Positions 46,901 through 54,417 of a stretch of DNA of 64,000 nt are shown in pieces. The position numbers and the translations under genes are program-made. The notes under the pieces are model-generated. The model ran no database searches and was not told the origin of the DNA. It worked only from the letters and a program-made list of their open reading frames with translations. How positions within the stretch are numbered: position 1 is the first letter of the stretch; each line of letters begins with the position of its first letter. Source of the stretch: Planctomycetia bacterium (GTDB lineage: Bacteria > Planctomycetota > Phycisphaerae > UBA1845 > UTPLA1); the NCBI GenBank assembly GCA_015075745.1, contig JABTTW010000001.1, positions 372,001 to 436,000 of the forward strand, read 5' to 3'.

Positions 46901-49820
46901 ACTGATTGAGTGTTTCAACCGTCACGGCAGCGACCACAGGCGTGTCGATCGGATCAGTCACCGGATCGACGATCAGCCGCGGCGAACCCGCGAAGACGAA
47001 CTGCTTGCCAGGGATGTTCGACGAGCCGACCGCGATGTAGATGATCTGGCCGGCGGTCACATCCATGCCCGGACCGACGGACAAACAGAGACAAGCGTTG
47101 CTCGTCGCGTTGATTCCGCCGTAGCACGGCGCCACCGTCAGCGCGCCGTTCGCGGTGCTCTCGGTCGAAGTACAGTCATCACCGTACTTGATGAGCGATC
47201 CAAGATCGCAGTCACCGCTTGAAAGGACCGAACCATAAACACCAATGATCGAATCGTAGAAGCCGTTGCTGCCGCAGGAGTGGATGACCACGCCGCCGAC
47301 CGCAGGCACTTCATACTTCAGATACATGATGTCAAGGATGTTGCGCGTGAGGGCTCCCGAGCCCACGCCCTGACCGAACTCACTGCCCATGGCCACGTTG
47401 AGGTCGATGGCGCGGAAGCAGGCATCGCCGACGCCGGGGCAAGGATCGGCCTTGCAGCCCGCGACGGGATCGCCGACGGAAGGATCGCCCTGATTGAAAT
47501 CAGTCGATGGCCGCGGGAATCCGTTGAGGCCGAGACAGGTCGGCTCATCAATCGTGATCTGGCAACTGCCGTCCGCGAAGCAGCAGCGGCCGGTCTGAAG
47601 GGTAAACGGCGAACTTCGCGGAATGAAGTCGATGCCGAGTCGGGCCTGACCACCCGCAGGGGCCGCCGGCGTGACCGGGCTTCGTCCACGACCAATACGA
47701 ATCTTGATGCAGTCGCCGGGATCGAAGAAGGAAGCACTGCCTGCTTCGACCGGAATGACCAGGTGGCCGACGCTGTTGAACTTGAAGTTCGTGCCATTGT
47801 CCAGAATCTGGTCGCTGCAGGCATACTGAGGCGCGCCACAAAGACCGACGCCACAGTTATTAACCGCATTCGGCTGACCGTAAACGATAATCCACGCATC
47901 AATGGCACTGCCCGCGGTGCTGAGCACCACGTCACCCGCGGTGACCGGGGTACCGTTGAAGTTCGTCGGGATACGATAGTTATAGAAAACGTCCTTGCGA
48001 ATCAGGATGTTTCCGGTTGAAAGGGGCTCATTGTCGCAATCAGCGGGATCCTGAGGCGGATTGGTCGAATCCGACGCGAAGCTAGTGTCAGGCGTGACTT
48101 CCACCATGACGCCGGCAAGCTGAATCTTCGTGCCGCAATCGTCGTTGCTCGGCACACCGGGGCATCCGGCGCCGGCACACAGGGTCCCGTCACCTTGATA
48201 CTGTCCGGCGCGACCCACACAGGCGACCTCGGCCAACTCGGAACAGCCGGCAGGACTTGCGTCACAGCAGGCGCCGGTCGGCAGGCTGCAACTGCCGCAG
48301 GATACCGAGAGTCGGTACCGCGTATCGCAGGGGATGCCCGCGAAGGTGTCCGGTCGAACGCGAATGAACCACGTGCCGGCAGGCAGGCATCGGACGATCG
48401 AAAGGACCTCGCACGCGCGGCCGGCCTCAAAGTCGAGGGCATCGTCGGTGCAGGTCATCGGATCGCCGCCGTTATTGATCAGCGACATCTGAGCACTGAA
48501 TCGGGCATTCAGGTCGATGGTGACCTGGGTGTCCTGAGTCAGGACGAGCTTGTACCAGTCGTTGTCGCGCGAGTCGGCCGGACCCGTGCAGATCATCGTG
48601 ACACAGGTCTGACCTGCGCTACAGTCGGCATCGGCCGTACAGGCGGAGTTGTAGGTGCCTGCGGTCGCGCAAATGCTCTGACCACATGCAATGGTCGGCA
48701 GGTTCGGGATCAGACAGTTCTCGTTGTAGTTGTCAACGTAACCGGCGGAGCAATTCGGCTCGGCATCAACGGTCGCGCCGACACACGCGTCGGCTTGTGA
48801 GATACACAGCGCACAAGCGGGATCAGTCATGCCGAAGTCGCTGCACGTTCCGGGCTTCCAGACACTGGTTGTGCTGCTAACCAGACAGACCGACCGGAAG
48901 ACAGAGTCCGTGCAGGTTCCATTGCCCATGCCGTCGTTCATGTCGCGGTCGCAGCAAGCGCCGGGATCGCCGGGGTTGGCAAAAACCTGAACCTGAAGAC
49001 CGGCGTAAGGATCGCCGCCGAACCAGAAGTAGTCGTCCATCTGGCCCGGGCCCAGGTCTTCGCAGGTACCGTTATTGTTGGGGATCACCATGTTATCTTC
49101 GGTGAAGCCCAACTCAGCGGGACCGCCGATTCCCCAACCGGCGCCGGCATCCGCAGCGGGAACCATCATGCCGATCCAGAAGAAGTCTTCGTCGAGGAAG
49201 AGAGGAGGACTAATGTCGAAGTTGACAATGTTGAAGGGGTTGGTCGCCGGAACGTTCTGAGTCGCCGTGTAAAGAACGACGGATCGTGAGTCTTCCGGGC
49301 AAATCGGGAAGTAGTTTCCGCTTCGGACGATCAGGGTGTACGGGATCAAACCACCCGTATTATTCAGATCACCGAGGACGAATGAGAAGCGGCAAATGAA
49401 CCGGTCGATTCCCACCAACGCACAGTCGTCGTAGGTAGGCGTCTCAGCCGGATCATTGATGTTCGCGGCGGCATTCGGGCCGTTAAGGTTGTCGTAGATG
49501 AGAATTTCGCAGGGTTCAAGCGTACAGGGCGGCGGCTCACCGCGCGGGGCGCCGTCCAGCCGATTCTGCAATTCCGGAGGCGGAATCATCGGAAAGACCG
49601 GCCTGGTGTTGTAATTCGAATTCGGCCGTGCCTGCGGGACGTAGCTGCGATCGCGTCGCAGTGCACCGTCCGGCAATGCCGGCTGATAAGCGCCGTCAGC
49701 GGTCGGAGTTCCGACCGAATCAGGACGCTCGCGATGAGCGTTCTCCGCTTGAAGCGGAACCTGCCCGAAACATACGCATGCTAGAATTGCAGCGCAACAG
49801 AAAGATAACTTTCTCGTCAT
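43923..49820 (-). CDS. Giant secreted Cys-rich protein with GACC/GRCC modules and an internal dockerin-like pair
   Basis: 1965 residues; AAGGAG eight bases before the ATG. Signal peptide FCCAAILACVCFGQVPLQA. The chain is extremely rich in Cys, Asn, Gly and Asp. It contains at least six modules beginning G-(A/R)-CC (GACCDRD, GACCDAS, GRCCFADGSC, GRCCHD, GRCCYLD, GRCCIDTTC). Each runs on as C...C..G.W/Y..G..C. Between them are beta-rich blocks ending in YRLSVSC- or YVVQAEC-like strands, as in PPC-type pre-peptidase domains. Near the middle, GDMNADGKVNGLDIQ and ADIDSSGAIDMGDLSG look like a dockerin/EF-hand calcium pair. Probably a disulfide-linked surface or matrix protein; no catalytic motif seen. 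Confidence 0.85.
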   Translation of the reverse strand: MTRKLSFCCAAILACVCFGQVPLQAENAHRERPDSVGTPTADGAYQPALPDGALRRDRSYVPQARPNSNYNTRPVFPMIPPPELQNRLDGAPRGEPPPCTLEPCEILIYDNLNGPNAAANINDPAETPTYDDCALVGIDRFICRFSFVLGDLNNTGGLIPYTLIVRSGNYFPICPEDSRSVVLYTATQNVPATNPFNIVNFDISPPLFLDEDFFWIGMMVPAADAGAGWGIGGPAELGFTEDNMVIPNNNGTCEDLGPGQMDDYFWFGGDPYAGLQVQVFANPGDPGACCDRDMNDGMGNGTCTDSVFRSVCLVSSTTSVWKPGTCSDFGMTDPACALCISQADACVGATVDAEPNCSAGYVDNYNENCLIPNLPTIACGQSICATAGTYNSACTADADCSAGQTCVTMICTGPADSRDNDWYKLVLTQDTQVTIDLNARFSAQMSLINNGGDPMTCTDDALDFEAGRACEVLSIVRCLPAGTWFIRVRPDTFAGIPCDTRYRLSVSCGSCSLPTGACCDASPAGCSELAEVACVGRAGQYQGDGTLCAGAGCPGVPSNDDCGTKIQLAGVMVEVTPDTSFASDSTNPPQDPADCDNEPLSTGNILIRKDVFYNYRIPTNFNGTPVTAGDVVLSTAGSAIDAWIIVYGQPNAVNNCGVGLCGAPQYACSDQILDNGTNFKFNSVGHLVIPVEAGSASFFDPGDCIKIRIGRGRSPVTPAAPAGGQARLGIDFIPRSSPFTLQTGRCCFADGSCQITIDEPTCLGLNGFPRPSTDFNQGDPSVGDPVAGCKADPCPGVGDACFRAIDLNVAMGSEFGQGVGSGALTRNILDIMYLKYEVPAVGGVVIHSCGSNGFYDSIIGVYGSVLSSGDCDLGSLIKYGDDCTSTESTANGALTVAPCYGGINATSNACLCLSVGPGMDVTAGQIIYIAVGSSNIPGKQFVFAGSPRLIVDPVTDPIDTPVVAAVTVETLNQCFTCPATCPMGAIDEGNDQICQDTNDPNPQDTWNGGCNSATFDFNSPTIDCSGGPVTICGRSGNFRHPFPCDNPLDCPGNEPCTGVGGSCIGNNLFVNRDEDWFKLVVTEPRTIFWRVLSEEFAGQLDIFADPEGDCDSVFVLASNSVSFACEPPAGTPSPLEISASVCAGTYYLRVTQSVFGGLGTTECSAEYVVQAECSGFDQPADCCLGDMNADGKVNGLDIQKWVSVLFTPPTVFDEFLGCFSANYCRADIDSSGAIDMGDLSGFVSLLVTANKPVCTLNDVCTDAATSQFPFDSMGASESDLEITPPPGTPSPDKRAADCFRPLESGQITQVCWWGGYADLAGADCGPEPDCFQITFYSGSVNRCPGTRIEPPGSQYVGNATRATTGGAIITPAGLLTEYFYSATLATPLTVTAGNTYWIEITNNTPESLCKWVWEQSPQGDTRHAIGDGADDLPTDYSACTAANIGIRDLAFSINLRIAKDGCGKPTGRCCHDPLPLGGVVCSITTEGDCVAVLNGEWSEDGTCSPENPACTLGRCCYLDMAMMTQCASTTQSACNAANGLWVEGASCPCPTGRCCIDTTCTSGVSEVACSAQGGIWLQGADCSSPCPTGICENIGRCQLPHLLGNNLQQGGYVSDADNGISTADDIRPLFTSGANFINQICFRGFHRQGANADCGGGVETPETFRITYYAASGDLPNTATIIGGPFDLTPLKSVAITAGNPEGVQGGGVQYQYEAFHAAVNVTPSACIWVEIQNTVVDLPCVFFWATSAEGGNQKAAVRSTGATAFPYQIVDRDLSYCVGPVNVSSAVCAFSPVAPANDQCANATNIGTGPAGPIVGTTIGATTDPGSSSGCGPAANTRDVYYRWTQVTPAAATTFQICTLDSTFDAIISVHKTTSGVMGCPATSADDSQIAVNGGCNDDGCPQGLGTNTLFFQGRQARLVRNASQAASQLPSGQTFLIRISGAVKSGTATNPPDGKFVLQVTQP

Positions 49821-50315
49821 CTACCCAACTCCTTCCCTAGATACCCACTCGTAATAAAAACGAATTGCTCGCCAGTTATTTGGTTGACAACACACCCATG
49901 AGAAATGATTGGAAATCGGCGAAATCAGACGCCAAGTCTAGCTTCAAGAATCGGCGAACTGTCCACTCCACCACTCCACCGGTACATCGAAGAACTCGAC
50001 TTTCCGGTCCAACCCATTTCTCCCACTATCAATCGATGGTAATCGAATCCGATAGATAGAGTCAAGAGGAGCGGTCCGAGAATCACCCAATTCTGGGGCA
50101 TTTTAAGACGCTTGAAACTTTGAAAATCGCTCGGGTTGACGAGGCGGAATTTTGTTATCGCTAAACACGCATTGCTCCCATGTCTACCATGAATCGTTAT
50201 CTACCGGTATGAATCGTTATCTACCGGTGGTCGGCGAAATCAACTGCTATGGAAGTGTCCCTGACAGACGGCGATCAAGCGGACTTGCCTACCGTCATCT
50301 CAAGATTGTGGCCTC
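49821..50315. other. Intergenic region upstream of giant protein and IS element
   Basis: AT-richer than its surroundings and without a gene. It holds the promoter region of the giant protein gene and a perfect 20-bp tandem duplication at 50189-50228. The IS256-type element follows directly. Confidence 0.5.
50189..50228 (+). repeat. Perfect 20-bp tandem duplication
   Basis: ATGAATCGTTATCTACCGGT occurs twice head to tail with no mismatch. Such an exact copy suggests a recent event. It lies 87 bases from the end of the IS element. Confidence 0.9.
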
Positions 50316-51758
50316 GTGCACGAGCTATAACCGAATTTCGTTGATGGTGGCGGGATAAAAAAAGGCGGCGTACTCTCGGGACTTGTTCGAGGTTCCGAGC
50401 CGCCCACGATGGGCAGAGGAGTACGCCGATGCAGGAGAGTAACGAGTCGATCGAGACGATTCCAGTCCCCAGCCGAGACGTTTTGACGGAGATTCTGCGG
50501 GACGGGGCCCAACGGCTCCTGGGCCAGGCGATCGAGGCGGAGGTCGATGGCTGGATCGAAGGGCACGCCGATCTGCGCGATCCGCAAGGCCGCCGGCAGG
50601 TGGTCAAGAACGGCCATCATCCCACCCGGACCCTCGTCACCGGCGTCGGGCCGGTGGAGGTGACGCAGCCGCGGGTGTGGGACCGTCGGATCGTCGGCCG
50701 CGGCGAGGCCGGCGAAGCGTTGGATGCAAATGGCCAGGCCGTGGAGCGGTTCTGTTCGTCGATTTTGCCGCCGTACCTGCGGAAGACGAAGGCCATCGAG
50801 GAGTTGATCCCCTGGCTGTACCTCAAGGGCATCAGCACCGGAGACTTCAGCGAGGCCCTGCAGGCGCTGGTCGGTCCCCAGGCGGCGGGGCTCAGCGCCA
50901 CGACGATCACGCGTTTGATGACGAGTTGGCAGGACGAGTACCAGTCATGGAATCGCCGCTCCCTGGAAGGCAAGCACTACGTGTACCTCTGGGCGGATGG
51001 GATTCACTTCAACATCCGCCTGGAGGAAGACCGGCAGTGCATTCTGGTGCTGATGGGCGCGAGGGCGGACGGCCGCAAGGAGCTGATCGCGGTGGTCGAC
51101 GGCCATCGCGAGAGCGAGCAGTCGTGGTATTCGCTGCTGCTGGACTGCCAACAACGGGGCATGACGATCGACCCGAAGCTGGCCACGGCGGACGGAGCGC
51201 TGGGCTTCTGGGCGGCGCTGCCGAAGGTCTATTCGACGACCCGGGCGCAGCGCTGCTGGGTGCACAAGACGGCCAACGTGTTGGACAAGATGCCCAAGCG
51301 GGTGCAGACCGGCGCGAAGGCCAAGCTGCACGAGATCTGGATGGCGCCGACGCGGGAGAATGCGAACCAGGCGTTCGATCACTTCGTGGCCCACTACGCG
51401 GCCAAATACCCCGGCGCGGCCGAGTGCCTGGTGAAGGATCGCGAGGTGCTGCTGACGTTCTACGACTTCCCGGCCGAGCACTGGCGGCACCTGCGGACGA
51501 CGAATCCGATCGAAAGTACGTTCGCCACGGTGCGGCTGCGTCACCGCCGGACCAAAGGCAACGGCAGTCGGATCGCGTGTCTGGCAATGGTGTTCAAGCT
51601 GTGCGAGTCCGCCGCGAACCACTGGCGGCTGCTCAATGGCGCGACGCTGCTTCCCGATGTCATCGCCGGTGTGAAGTTCGTCAATGGAGAAAAGGCCGAG
51701 AGAAACGCCGCCTGATTACCGCGTCATCAACGAAATTTGACCATTACTCCTCGTGCAC
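50316..51758 (+). mobile_element. IS256-family insertion sequence
   Basis: 1443 bp. Imperfect terminal inverted repeats start GTGCACGAG at 50316 and end CTCGTGCAC at 51758. Each has AATTTCGTTGATG about 20 bases further in (the right copy is its reverse complement). One transposase gene fills the element. I see no 8-9-bp target duplication: the flanks are GTGGCCTC and AGTCCTCA. Either the copy is old or it has recombined. Confidence 0.85.
50429..51715 (+). CDS. IS256-family transposase (mutator type)
   Basis: 428 residues, the normal length (about 400), uninterrupted. GAGGAG lies about eight bases before the ATG. The Transposase_mut DDE triad is D190 (WADGIHF), D255 (TADGALGF) and E362 (TTNPIESTFATVR). 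The conserved QRCWVHKTANVLDKMP block lies between the second D and the E, as in the family. N-terminal GHHPTRTLVTGVGPVEVTQPRV fits the DNA-binding region. All active-site residues are kept, so the enzyme should be functional. Confidence 0.96.
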   Translation: MQESNESIETIPVPSRDVLTEILRDGAQRLLGQAIEAEVDGWIEGHADLRDPQGRRQVVKNGHHPTRTLVTGVGPVEVTQPRVWDRRIVGRGEAGEALDANGQAVERFCSSILPPYLRKTKAIEELIPWLYLKGISTGDFSEALQALVGPQAAGLSATTITRLMTSWQDEYQSWNRRSLEGKHYVYLWADGIHFNIRLEEDRQCILVLMGARADGRKELIAVVDGHRESEQSWYSLLLDCQQRGMTIDPKLATADGALGFWAALPKVYSTTRAQRCWVHKTANVLDKMPKRVQTGAKAKLHEIWMAPTRENANQAFDHFVAHYAAKYPGAAECLVKDREVLLTFYDFPAEHWRHLRTTNPIESTFATVRLRHRRTKGNGSRIACLAMVFKLCESAANHWRLLNGATLLPDVIAGVKFVNGEKAERNAA

Positions 51759-52018
51759 AGTCCTCAAATAGTCACAGGTCAGCCTGCCGCTTGCCTCCGC
51801 GAGCGCCCGATGACCCTTAAGCCGCAATGTTCATCGTTCATAATCGCTGCGCCGGGATTCGATCACAACGCGGTTCATTTTCGGACACATCTGTTTGATT
51901 TCCGCTCGATGCTCCTCTAAGCTGCCCTCGATCCTCAAGTTATGTTCGCTTTCCGGGGCCCGAAGGTGCAGTTGCGGCCGAGCGAACTAACCTCGTGACG
52001 GCTCCCGTGTCTAAGAAA

Positions 52019-52636
52019 ATGACCGAACCAGCAGACAAGCATGAGACCGCGGGTCAATCCACTCATGCCGAGGACGCCAAGCTCGTTGCTCAGGTGCTCA
52101 ATGGTGAGCCGAGGGCCTACGACCTCCTGGTGGAGCGCTATCAAAGACGGGGCGTCTCCGTGGCCTATCGCCTGCTGGGCAATTTGAGCGACGCGATGGA
52201 CGTGGTGCAGGATGCTTTTCTGCGAGGCTACAAATCAATAGAGACCCTGGAGAACCACGAGCGCTTCGGCCCCTGGATGATGCGGATCGTCAGCAATCTC
52301 GCCTTGAATTTTCGCCGGGGCCGCCGCAAGCATCTGTCATTATCGATCGGGGGAGAGTCTGACGAGTCGCAGGAAGCGGGAATCCCCGATGAGGGGCGGC
52401 GAGAGCGCAGCGGGGCAGCGGCCATGGAGTCAGCCGAGCTCAAGGCCAAAATCGACAGCGGGATCGAATCCCTGCCCGAGGCCCAGAGACTGGCGCTCAT
52501 TCTCTTCGCGATCGAGCAGATGCCGCAGAAGGACGTCGCCGAGATCATGGAATGCAGCGTGGAAATGGTGAAATGGAATGTCTTCCAGGCGCGGAAGACC
52601 TTGAAGGCCAGATTGGCCGATTATCTTGAAGAATGA
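52019..52636 (+). CDS. ECF RNA polymerase sigma factor
   Basis: 205 residues from the ATG at 52019; an in-frame GTG at 51995 is possible. Region 2 is DAKLVAQVLNGEPRAYDLLVERYQ with VAYRLLGNLSDAMDVVQDAFLRGYKS and RFGPWMMRIVSNLALNFRR. Region 4 is LPEAQRLALILFAIEQMPQKDVAEIMECSVEMVKWNVFQAR. The gene ends in an ATGA overlap with a membrane protein that is probably its anti-sigma factor. Together they form a typical signal-responsive unit. Its own promoter and targets are not evident. Confidence 0.9.
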   Translation: MTEPADKHETAGQSTHAEDAKLVAQVLNGEPRAYDLLVERYQRRGVSVAYRLLGNLSDAMDVVQDAFLRGYKSIETLENHERFGPWMMRIVSNLALNFRRGRRKHLSLSIGGESDESQEAGIPDEGRRERSGAAAMESAELKAKIDSGIESLPEAQRLALILFAIEQMPQKDVAEIMECSVEMVKWNVFQARKTLKARLADYLEE

Positions 52637-53325
52637 ACCAGATACCCGAATATCTTGATGAATTGCTCTCGCAAGCCGCCGACGGCTCGCTCACGCCGGA
52701 GCAGCGCGCCGAGCTGGACCGCGCCTGCGCATCGGATGCACGGCTGGCTGTCGAGCGTCGACGTTACCAGTCGCTTGCCCGGCTTCTGAGCAATTGGCGC
52801 AAAGTCCCTATCGAAACGGACCATTCGCAAGTGCTCGAAGGCGTGCGCGGGCAGATGTCGCGGCAGCCGCGCGACGCGGATGCCGAACTGGAGTCCTCGC
52901 TCGCGACCTATCGTCAGTTGCCGGACGTTGACTGGGACTCATTTCACGCGCGCGTGACCGGGGCCCTCAGGCAGGATCGCGCCGCCGCCGCCACACCAAG
53001 GCAATCGATACGGCAGCGCAGCCGCTGGCGATTGTTCGCCGGCGTGGGTACGCCGCTCGCGGCCGCCGCCGCCGTTCTCCTCGTTGTGTTCCTGCAACGC
53101 CCGGACGCGCCGCATTCCGGCAATGGTTCGCTCACAGCGCCGTCGATGGTCGTGATTGAGCTCGCCGTCCCACGTCAGACCGGTCGAATTGAGTTCAGCT
53201 TCGCGACCGCCGGCGGTGACGAATCTCTCGCCCAGCAGCCGGATGACATTCCCGGCTCGGCCATCGCCATCGGACCCGGCACGATCGGTGGTCAGGAGCT
53301 TCCGGAGAGCGCCCTGCTCTTCTAG
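52633..53325 (+). CDS. Putative anti-sigma factor, single-pass membrane protein
   Basis: 230 residues. The N-terminal part (EYLDELLSQAADGSLTPEQR, then LDRACASDARLAVE) resembles the helical sigma-binding domain of anti-sigma proteins, but it lacks the HxxxCxxC zinc motif. One membrane segment (GTPLAAAAAVLLVVFL) separates it from a 70-residue periplasmic tail. The start overlaps the sigma gene stop by four bases. The role is assigned from context and topology. Confidence 0.7.
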   Translation: MNQIPEYLDELLSQAADGSLTPEQRAELDRACASDARLAVERRRYQSLARLLSNWRKVPIETDHSQVLEGVRGQMSRQPRDADAELESSLATYRQLPDVDWDSFHARVTGALRQDRAAAATPRQSIRQRSRWRLFAGVGTPLAAAAAVLLVVFLQRPDAPHSGNGSLTAPSMVVIELAVPRQTGRIEFSFATAGGDESLAQQPDDIPGSAIAIGPGTIGGQELPESALLF

Positions 53326-53447
53326 TCCTCTTGTTTGAACGAATCGATTAACGCCGAAATACCGGCGCGCGCCATCAGAGCGCGCCCATTCTCGACGAGC
53401 GCGCTCGGCCCATTCACTATTAGATGGTGATTCGCGATGCCTGAAAG

Positions 53448-54062
53448 TTAAGCGGCGGCCGGATCGGCTTTGACGTTCTGCGGAGTTTCCACTTCGCGTC
53501 CGCTCTCCAGTTCGCCGGCCTTTGCCTCGGCGACCCGGGCATCTTCGTATCGGCCGACCCGCTCCATGAGCTTGGCAAGCTGGCGAAGGTCATCCGCCTC
53601 AAGCCCCCCGTTTTCCGTCCGACGGCTCAGACGATCCGCCAGCTCGCGCAGTTCAGCTCGTGCCGCCGGCGGGACAGCGGCATCCACTTCCGCCAGTGTG
53701 AGATCGCGCTGCGACGCGGACTCCGCCGCAAGCGCCTCCAGCCGGCGCTCCCGCGCTGTCGGCTCAATATCCTCCGATCGAATGCGCTGTTCAGAAGCTT
53801 TATCCGTTGTCGACGGCTCATCGGCAGGACTGCGCCGCGGGCGGCTGCGCGATTCACCCTGCGCCCCGGCCTCCACGAACTGTCCGTCAGGGCCGTAAAG
53901 ACCTGTCCGACGAGACTGCTCGGAACCGGCAGCCCTCAACGCTTCGACATCCACTTCAGCGGCGGGCCCGAAGTCGGTCGATTCGCGCGACCGCGGCTCA
54001 TCTCCTGTCGGCCGCGGCGAAGCGTGGTATACGGGCAAGTTTGCGGTTATCGCGGATAACAT
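53448..54062 (-). CDS. Hypothetical charged alpha-helical protein
   Basis: 204 residues; AAGG seven bases before the ATG at 54062. Low-complexity Arg/Glu/Ala/Ser-rich, with a disordered N-terminal half and likely helices from about residue 100 on (RERRLEALAAESASQRDLTLAE, then LRELADRLSRR and AEAKAGELESG). There are no membrane helices or cysteines. I recognise no family. It converges on the anti-sigma-like gene; a GGCGCGC/GCGCGCC hairpin lies between the two stops near 53366. Confidence 0.6.
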   Translation of the reverse strand: MLSAITANLPVYHASPRPTGDEPRSRESTDFGPAAEVDVEALRAAGSEQSRRTGLYGPDGQFVEAGAQGESRSRPRRSPADEPSTTDKASEQRIRSEDIEPTARERRLEALAAESASQRDLTLAEVDAAVPPAARAELRELADRLSRRTENGGLEADDLRQLAKLMERVGRYEDARVAEAKAGELESGREVETPQNVKADPAAA

Positions 54063-54417
54063 GTCCCCACCTTCCAAGTCTTCCCAGGATCGGCTTCCCA
54101 ACCGACCACACCCATCCAATGTCGAAGGTCGAATACAAATGCCCCAGCGTCAAGCCAAATCGACCATCATTCGAAGGGACGATCGACCTGCGCCTGCATT
54201 CGCGTTCTCTATCGGAACACCCGTCAACATGGCGGTTACCGGCTCGCCGAATGATGAATCGTGAGAGAATCTGATAAGAAACGTTGATGAAGTGCGTTAT
54301 CGCCCGTCAGAGTGGTCATTGCCCTGCCCCATCAGACAGGGGTACAATAACACGAGTTCACTTCGCTCTCTTTGCGGACGATCGTCCGCTGATGTTCGTG
54401 ATTGCAGGATGGCCGTC
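54063..54417. other. Intergenic region with candidate promoter
   Basis: It separates the charged helical protein gene (minus) from the FHA-PP2C gene (plus). Apart from the promoter-like sequence at 54319-54348 nothing is recognised. Confidence 0.5.
54319..54348 (+). promoter_or_regulatory. Candidate sigma70-type promoter for the FHA-GAF-PP2C gene
   Basis: TTGCCC (54319-54324) and TACAAT (54343-54348) are 18 bases apart, about 70 bases before the chosen ATG. The spacer contains a CCCTG/CAGGG dyad. Confidence 0.4.
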
